NCBI GenBank assembly: GCA_031273405.1
Contig: JAISRW010000120.1
Coordinates: 1 to 10,253 of the forward strand
Reading direction: 5' to 3'
Length of the DNA stretch: 10,253 nucleotides
Source: Treponema sp.
GTDB taxonomy: Bacteria > Spirochaetota > Spirochaetia > Treponematales > Breznakiellaceae
Shown here: piece by piece, positions 7,392 to 10,253 of the stretch
Layout: each line of letters begins with the position of its first letter
Numbering within the stretch: the stretch's first letter is position 1
Made by a program: the position numbers and the translations under genes
Notes under the pieces: generated by a model
Databases searched by the model: none
What the model was told of the DNA's origin: nothing
Seen by the model: only the letters and a program-made list of their open reading frames with translations

Positions 7392-8408
7392 CTAGCTTCT
7401 GAGGCCGGCTAGGGCTTGTTCCCGGGCGGCGATGATCCGGTCGCACCAGGCGTCAAAATCGGGGTCCTCGATCTGACATTCCTTGTGGGAAAGAACATAG
7501 GCTATGGTTTTCCGTATTCCCTGATCAAAACGGACGGCCGCGTTAAACCCCGGAACCAGGCGTTTGAGCTTTGAGTTGTCAAAGACCACCGAATTGGCCT
7601 TGTCCCCTGTGAGGCCGCCCAGGAAATCATAGGGGCCCGCCTCATGGAGAAAATCGCTGGAAATGTGGACCGCCTTGAGGGGCGCCTCCAGAGCCGACGC
7701 TGCGGCCTGGTAGATCTGGTTCCAGGTGAGGCTTTCGTCGGAGGTTATGTGCACCGTTTCGCCCAGGGCGTGGATGTTGCCCATGAGGCCGATGAACCCC
7801 TCGGCAAAATCGGTGTTAAAGGTCATGGTCCACAGACTGGTACCGTCTCCGTGGATGATCACCTTTTTGCCTTCCCTCATGCGCTTTACCACCTGCCAGC
7901 TTCCCTTGGCCCCGTGAACCCCCAGGGGGACGCTCCTCTCGTCGTAAGTATGGCTGGGAAGCACGATGGTAACGGGGAAGGCTTCGTCGCGGTATTTTTT
8001 GAGGAAGAAGTCCTCGCAGGCGATCTTTTTCCGGGAATAATCCCAATAGGGGTTCGCGTGGGGGGTGCTTTCGGTGATCCGGTAATCGGCAAGGGGCTTC
8101 TGATAAACCGAAGCGGAACTGATAAAAATATACTGGCCTGTCTTGCCCTTAAAAAGCCGGTAATCCCTTTCGGCCTGCTCCGGCAGCTTGACCATGAAAT
8201 CGGCCGCCACGTCAAAGGAAAGGCCCTTAAGCTTTTCGGCCGCTTCCGCCTCGTTGGTGATGTCGCAGCGTATCTCCTTAATCCCCTGGGGAAGGACGCC
8301 GTTCCGGTTCCCCCGGTTGAGGAGCCAGAGTTCCCACCCCCTTTCAACAAGCTTTCGGGAGATGGCGGCGCTGATGGTTCCTGTGCCGCCGATGAATAGC
8401 GCTTTCAT
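7392..8408 (-). CDS. NAD-dependent epimerase/dehydratase family (extended SDR)
   Basis: 338 residues from ATG at 8408, supported by AAGGAGG four bases upstream. An in-frame GTG-type start at 8438 would add ten residues without a better ribosome site. The Rossmann fold begins at residue 1 with the dinucleotide motif GGTGTIS (7-13), followed by the LLNRG strand end (29-33). The catalytic elements of extended SDRs are visible: FISSAS (95-100) with active-site Ser, and YSRKK with Tyr124 and Lys128. The sequence after YxxxK is typical of nucleotide-sugar epimerase relatives and of the CSP41/isoflavone-reductase-like branch. The substrate cannot be named. The gene stands alone between two inverted repeat modules, and its stop codon lies in a 17-bp repeat, so its last residues may have been altered by the repeat. 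Confidence 0.9.
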   Translation of the reverse strand: MKALFIGGTGTISAAISRKLVERGWELWLLNRGNRNGVLPQGIKEIRCDITNEAEAAEKLKGLSFDVAADFMVKLPEQAERDYRLFKGKTGQYIFISSASVYQKPLADYRITESTPHANPYWDYSRKKIACEDFFLKKYRDEAFPVTIVLPSHTYDERSVPLGVHGAKGSWQVVKRMREGKKVIIHGDGTSLWTMTFNTDFAEGFIGLMGNIHALGETVHITSDESLTWNQIYQAAASALEAPLKAVHISSDFLHEAGPYDFLGGLTGDKANSVVFDNSKLKRLVPGFNAAVRFDQGIRKTIAYVLSHKECQIEDPDFDAWCDRIIAAREQALAGLRS

Positions 8409-8586
8409 AGTTCCTCCTTGGGGGTCCGCATTGACCATTCAATATAACCGATGATTTTGAAGAATTCAACACCCCGGAGGCACTGTACCCCCGCGGTTTT
8501 ACTTTTTACCGCGAAAAACACGTCGGACCAAAGGTCCGCAGAGGCGAAAAGAAAAACAACCGCGTCGAACCGCGAACCGCGAACCG
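8409..8586. other. Intergenic segment with palindromes upstream of the SDR gene
   Basis: Besides the SDR ribosome site it holds CGCGGT (8492-8497) pairing with ACCGCG (8508-8513) and the triloop palindrome CGGACC-AAA-GGTCCG (8524-8538). From 8566 the CGAACC array of the adjoining repeat begins. No clear promoter for the SDR gene was found. Confidence 0.45.
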
Positions 8587-8633
8587 CGAACCTTCGGTTC
8601 GATGGTTCGATGGTTCGATGGTTCGATGGTTCG
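8566..8633. repeat. Expanded palindrome: period-7 and period-8 arms
   Basis: Four CGAACC units at period 7 (starting 8566, 8573, 8580, 8587), a TTC centre (8593-8595), then five GGTTCG units at period 8 (starting 8596, 8604, 8612, 8620, 8628). The centre is the ordinary triloop palindrome of this family. Both arms have been multiplied, with different spacer lengths (G on the left, AT on the right). Confidence 0.85.
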
Positions 8634-8679
8634 CAATCGCCTTGCAGGAGATTTTTTGAGGTTTTATGCGCGAAGCGCA
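8587..8679 (-). repeat. Multi-hairpin repeat module, copy B (inverted)
   Basis: Read on the minus strand it has the order of copy A: TGCGC-TTC-GCGCA (8667-8679), the shared spacer AACCTCAAAAAATC, then AATCTCC/GGCGATT with one mismatch (8635-8653), then GCGAACC leading into the palindrome array. Over about 52 bases it differs from copy A at only a handful of positions. The two copies face each other in opposite orientation around the SDR gene, about 1.4 kb apart. Confidence 0.75.
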
Positions 8680-8759
8680 ACAGGCTGCCGGTTCATAAAC
8701 GTGTGCCGGCGGTCGAATGCCCCGTCGTTCCGGGGAATATAATCGCTTCTGTGCGCCAT
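8664..8759 (-). pseudogene. Truncated gene start cut by repeat copy B
   Basis: AAGGAG (8766-8771), six bases before ATG at 8759, begins a 31-codon frame, MAHRSDYIPRNDGAFDRR and onward, ending at TAA 8664-8666. The last codons (ALRA and the stop) lie inside the TGCGC hairpin of repeat copy B. The excellent ribosome site and the protein-like start, with its DYIPRNDGAFD stretch, suggest the first part of a longer gene whose remainder was lost or displaced. From memory, similar N-termini open larger hypothetical proteins in treponemes and Bacteroidetes; this was not checked. It might instead be a genuine tiny protein. Confidence 0.6.
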
Positions 8760-8777
8760 GTTTTTCTCCTTAATAGG

Positions 8778-8816
8778 TGAGGCGGTTCCAAAATCCGACC
8801 TTTTGGAACCGCCTCA
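8778..8816. repeat. 16-bp perfect inverted repeat between divergent genes
   Basis: TGAGGCGGTTCCAAAA (8778-8793) is fully complementary to TTTTGGAACCGCCTCA (8801-8816), with a 7-base loop. It sits just upstream of the ribosome site of the truncated minus-strand gene and directly before ATG 8818 on the plus strand. Candidates are an operator for a dimeric regulator or an RNA hairpin in either leader. A terminator is less likely because no T-tract follows on the plus strand and only CCTATT on the minus. Confidence 0.7.
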
Positions 8817-8817
8817 T

Positions 8818-9510
8818 ATGCATTTATATGCTATGCGGCCTCATCCCGCCCTTCCGGGACCGCCCCCTGATGGTCGGGGACCGCCCCCTGATGGTCGGGG
8901 ACCGCCCCCGGACGGTCGGGGACCGCCCCCGGATGGTCGGGGACCGCCCCCGGACGGTTGGGGGGCGCCCCGGAACGGGAAGGTCCGGGAGGCTTTTCTT
9001 GCCGCCTGGAAGATGGCTCTGGACCGCGGCATTGAAGCCATGGTTCCCGACGGTCCGGGACAGTACCTTCAAGTTTCTCCCCAAAACCCGGCTAGGGCCG
9101 GAGAACTGGGGGGCCTCTATATCCAGACCTTTAACGGCCGCAGCGCCCTGCTCATACTGCCGGAAGCGTCGGGTATTCCTCTCCATGTCAGGTTTCTCGG
9201 CGCTCCTTTCCTGGGTATTCTCCTCTCCCCGGAACGTTCCCTGCCGGGAACCGAAGGTCTTGCGCCGGAGGAGATTAGATTCAGCGGCGGGGATGATTTT
9301 ATGCGCCGCCTCATGAGGGGTATGTCCCTCTACGGCTTCCCCCTCACCGAACCCCTGCCGTACAGGGCCGACGGGGATTCGGCCTGGCAGGAAACCCAGC
9401 GTTTTTCCAGGGGCTGGCTGAGGGAAATATTAACGGCCGGTAAATATACTGCCGGGGCAGGGCGATTCCCTATGCCCCGGCTGAGATGGACGACAAATTT
9501 GGTGGGATGA
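8818..9510 (+). CDS. Unknown protein with proline-rich tandem repeat
   Basis: Not recognised. From ATG at 8818 it gives 230 residues. ATGs at 8758 and 8833 are in frame, and none has a Shine-Dalgarno sequence. 8758 is disfavoured because its first codons would run through the 16-bp inverted repeat. Residues about 13-50 hold five GPPPDGR-type heptapeptides encoded by the 21-bp repeat. The rest (from VREAFLAAWK to about EILTAGKY) looks like a compact mixed alpha/beta domain, with LYIQTFNGRSALLILPEA and a PFLGILLSP stretch. There is no signal peptide or TM segment. The last residues (AGRFPMPRL) are encoded by a dispersed palindrome, so the original C-terminus may have been replaced. It may be a gene whose both ends were reshaped by repeats. 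Confidence 0.55.
   Translation: MHLYAMRPHPALPGPPPDGRGPPPDGRGPPPDGRGPPPDGRGPPPDGWGAPRNGKVREAFLAAWKMALDRGIEAMVPDGPGQYLQVSPQNPARAGELGGLYIQTFNGRSALLILPEASGIPLHVRFLGAPFLGILLSPERSLPGTEGLAPEEIRFSGGDDFMRRLMRGMSLYGFPLTEPLPYRADGDSAWQETQRFSRGWLREILTAGKYTAGAGRFPMPRLRWTTNLVG
8856..8981 (+). repeat. 21-bp tandem repeat, five copies plus a degenerate sixth
   Basis: Units start at 8856, 8877, 8898, 8919 and 8940 (GGGACCGCCCCCTGATGGTC type). They vary mainly at the CTGATGG/CGGACGG positions. A degenerate sixth unit spans 8961-8981. Each unit can pair internally through GACCG and CGGTC or across its junction through GGTC and GACC. The period of 21 keeps all six frames in phase, and the main frame reads GPPPDGR. 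Confidence 0.9.
9451..9481 (+). repeat. Palindromic repeat, family 2, copy 1 (inside gene 3' end)
   Basis: GCCGGGGCA (9451-9459) pairs with TGCCCCGGC (9473-9481). An inner GGG/CCC (9460-9462, 9468-9470) surrounds CGATT, with TA bulged. It forms the last part of the unknown plus-strand gene. Confidence 0.75.
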
Positions 9511-9540
9511 AGATACCTCGGGATCGCCCGAGGTATCTTC
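9509..9540 (+). terminator. 14-bp perfect hairpin at the stop of the unknown gene
   Basis: GAAGATACCTCGGG (9509-9522) pairs perfectly with CCCGAGGTATCTTC (9527-9540) around loop ATCG. The first two bases belong to the TGA stop. A U-tract is lacking (GTTGGATAGG follows). It is probably the transcript end of this gene, possibly bidirectional or rho-assisted. Confidence 0.6.
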
Positions 9541-9662
9541 GTTGGATAGGAAATTTATTATACTGGCGGGGTACATACCCCGCCTTCCAATCAACGCTTT
9601 TTTTCCGTAACTGACGCATTGGCTCTCTGAGGCGTTTTGACATTTATTCTAAGTCGCCATAA
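9541..9662. other. Spacer with one strong hairpin
   Basis: GGCGGGGT (9565-9572) pairs with ACCCCGCC (9577-9584) around ACAT. A T7 run follows about 14 bases later at 9598-9604, which is too far for a classical terminator. Nothing else recognised. Confidence 0.4.
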
Positions 9663-9697
9663 GCGCCGGGGCACAGGGAATCGCCCTGTCCCGGCGC
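9663..9697 (-). repeat. Palindromic repeat, family 2, copy 2 (inverted)
   Basis: Its reverse complement matches copy 1 over 29 bases (9453-9481) with two differences. Its own stem is longer: 9663-9673 with 9687-9697, 11 pairs including one G-T, then a CA bulge and the inner GGG/CCC. No coding role is visible. Confidence 0.75.
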
Positions 9698-9708
9698 ATT
9701 TTACCGTG

Positions 9709-9737
9709 GTGGGCATAGGGATCGTCCTTGTCCGGCG
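9709..9737 (-). repeat. Degenerate palindromic repeat, family 2, copy 3
   Basis: GGGCATAGGGATCGTCC (9711-9727) and the following TCCGGC align with the reverse complement of copy 1 with one deletion and several changes. Its stem is largely lost, as expected for a decayed copy. Confidence 0.5.
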
Positions 9738-9846
9738 TACCATCGGATGGGGGAAGATCGCCCGGTTGCGGTGTTATTGGCACATGGGGGCGGGCGGCGG
9801 CCCCGGTTCCCGGTGGCGTATACGGCCCCGTCTTCCCCATCCTTAG

Positions 9847-10055
9847 CGGCGGTCATACCGTAAGCCAGCAGGAACACAGCCGCTAAATTCTTTGCGGGGT
9901 GGCCGGGCGGCATGGATGCCGCTGTTTGGCCGCTTTGGGTGGAGTTTGCGAAGCAAACTCCGATCCCCTCATCCGCCATGGAGGGCGGATGAGGGGACCG
10001 GCCCCCAAAGAAATTTGTACGCTGTGTTCCTGTTTTTTTTACGGAATAACCGGCG
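9847..10055 (+). repeat. Roughly 209-bp element with terminal inverted repeats and internal hairpins
   Basis: Outer arms 9847-9863 and 10039-10055 match as inverted repeats at 14 of 17 positions. Next, CAGGAACACAGC (9869-9880) and GCTGTGTTCCTG (10021-10032) match perfectly, the latter followed by T8 (10033-10040). Inside are possible AAATT/AATTT, CTTTG/CAAAG and GGGG/CCCC pairings that extend the stem, then hairpins GCGGCA/TGCCGC (9907-9922), GGAGTTTGC-GAA-GCAAACTCC (9941-9961) and a 13-bp stem 9965-9977/9984-9996. It encodes no convincing protein. It could be a MITE-like element or a structured RNA ending in a terminator just before the ferredoxin-type gene. Confidence 0.6.
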
Positions 10056-10083
10056 TTCCCCCGTAAAGTCAATTACCTTTAGA

Positions 10084-10112
10084 TTGTGTAAACTGTTTTT
10101 GTTATCTAAACT
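10084..10112 (+). promoter_or_regulatory. Possible sigma70-type promoter for the ferredoxin-type gene
   Basis: TTGTGT (10084-10089) and TAAACT (10107-10112) are 17 bases apart in an AT-rich stretch directly before the ribosome site. The match is weak. Confidence 0.25.
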
Positions 10113-10134
10113 AGTAAGGAGACCGTAAATATTT

Positions 10135-10253
10135 ATGGCCAGGAGAGGGAAAGTTGTTATTGACCGGGAATTATGTAAGGGCTGCTATTTATGCGTCCGG
10201 GCCTGTCCGGTTAAGGTGCTGGAAGAGGATAAGGAGCCCAATTCTACGGGAAC
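10135..10253 (+). CDS. 4Fe-4S delta subunit, 2-oxoacid:ferredoxin oxidoreductase, 5' part
   Basis: 39 codons are visible before the window ends. The pattern C-x2-C-x2-C-x3-C-P is complete (Cys14, 17, 20, 24 in ELCKGCYLCVRACPVKVL), binding one 4Fe-4S cluster. The short basic N-terminus and VVIDRELCKGC are typical of KorD/VorD-type subunits, which pass electrons from the pyruvate-, 2-oxoglutarate- or 2-oxoisovalerate-oxidising core to ferredoxin in anaerobes. The alpha, beta and gamma subunit genes are expected directly downstream. ATG at 10135 follows AAGGAG (10116-10121) at 13 bases, longer than usual, with a TAA in frame at 10126-10128 ruling out an earlier start. The substrate and symbol cannot be decided from this piece. 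A stand-alone ferredoxin is the alternative. Confidence 0.82.
   Translation, partial: MARRGKVVIDRELCKGCYLCVRACPVKVLEEDKEPNSTG

Larger units (their letters stand above)
7181..7396. repeat. Repeat cassette bounded by 17-bp direct repeats
   Basis: GGTCCGCGGCTGCTAGC occurs exactly at 7181-7197 and 7380-7396, enclosing 182 bases made almost entirely of hairpins. The right-hand copy contains the TAG stop codon of the SDR gene (7392-7394). The arrangement could be a target-site duplication around an inserted non-coding element, or recombination between repeats. No transposase is encoded inside. Confidence 0.65.

Noticed and set aside
7644..8399. 251-codon plus-strand frame opposite the SDR gene
   Set aside because: It is a shadow of the SDR coding strand, without ribosome site or recognisable motif.
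8405..8680. 91-codon minus-strand frame through repeat copy B
   Set aside because: It is composed of repeat sequence; a similar peptide (RFAHxTSKN) arises from copy A in the same way. It overlaps the ribosome site of the SDR gene.
8738..8743. Perfect TATAAT on the plus strand
   Set aside because: No -35 match lies at 16-18 bases, and the bases are part of codons (DYI) of the truncated minus-strand gene, so chance is likely.
8856..8981. Tandem repeat considered as a CRISPR array
   Set aside because: Units are directly adjacent with no unique spacers, and no cas gene is near.
9701..10072. 123-codon minus-strand frame across the large inverted-repeat element
   Set aside because: Most of it is read from hairpin arms. 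It has no ribosome site and no domain, so it is probably accidental openness of repeat DNA.

Overview
The window looks like chromosomal DNA of a moderately high-GC spirochete, most likely a termite-gut-type Treponema. This is inferred from a lipoprotein carrying an InlB/Listeria-Bacteroides-type repeat, a CheX-type CheY phosphatase, a 2-oxoacid:ferredoxin oxidoreductase subunit and intergenic DNA full of short palindromes. No rRNA or tRNA gene was recognised, so the assignment rests on gene style only.

Layout. 1-987 (minus): 5' part of a surface lipoprotein gene, preceded by a G-rich leader and a repeat-rich gap. 1569-3780 (minus): a MoxR-type AAA ATPase and a DUF58 protein, overlapping by 35 bases. 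3892-6748 (minus): a tight three-gene signalling operon, CheY-like receiver, CheX phosphatase and a membrane-anchored CheA-like kinase with 6 TM segments, PAS, HPt and CheA-type ATPase but no CheW-like domain. A terminator-like hairpin lies in its leader. 7392-8408 (minus): an NAD(P)-binding extended SDR/epimerase. 8664-8759 (minus): a 31-codon remnant of a gene cut off by a repeat. 8818-9510 (plus): an unknown protein with a 21-bp proline-rich tandem repeat. 10135 to the end (plus): start of a 4Fe-4S delta subunit of a 2-oxoacid:ferredoxin oxidoreductase.

How the genes work together. The three signalling genes can form a complete phosphorelay: kinase HPt to CheY-like receiver, with CheX removing the phosphate. 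MoxR and DUF58 are a standard pair, thought to act in chaperone-like maturation at the envelope. The other genes stand alone.

The most unusual content is between genes. There is a family of odd-length palindromes whose 3-base centre is always TTY (RAA on the other strand). They are assembled into a multi-hairpin module that occurs in two inverted copies around the SDR gene. One copy has expanded into period-7 and period-8 arms and has truncated a gene. A second palindrome family lies at and after the end of the unknown plus-strand gene. A roughly 209-bp element with long terminal inverted repeats precedes the ferredoxin-type gene. No transposase, integrase, CRISPR array or phage gene was seen.
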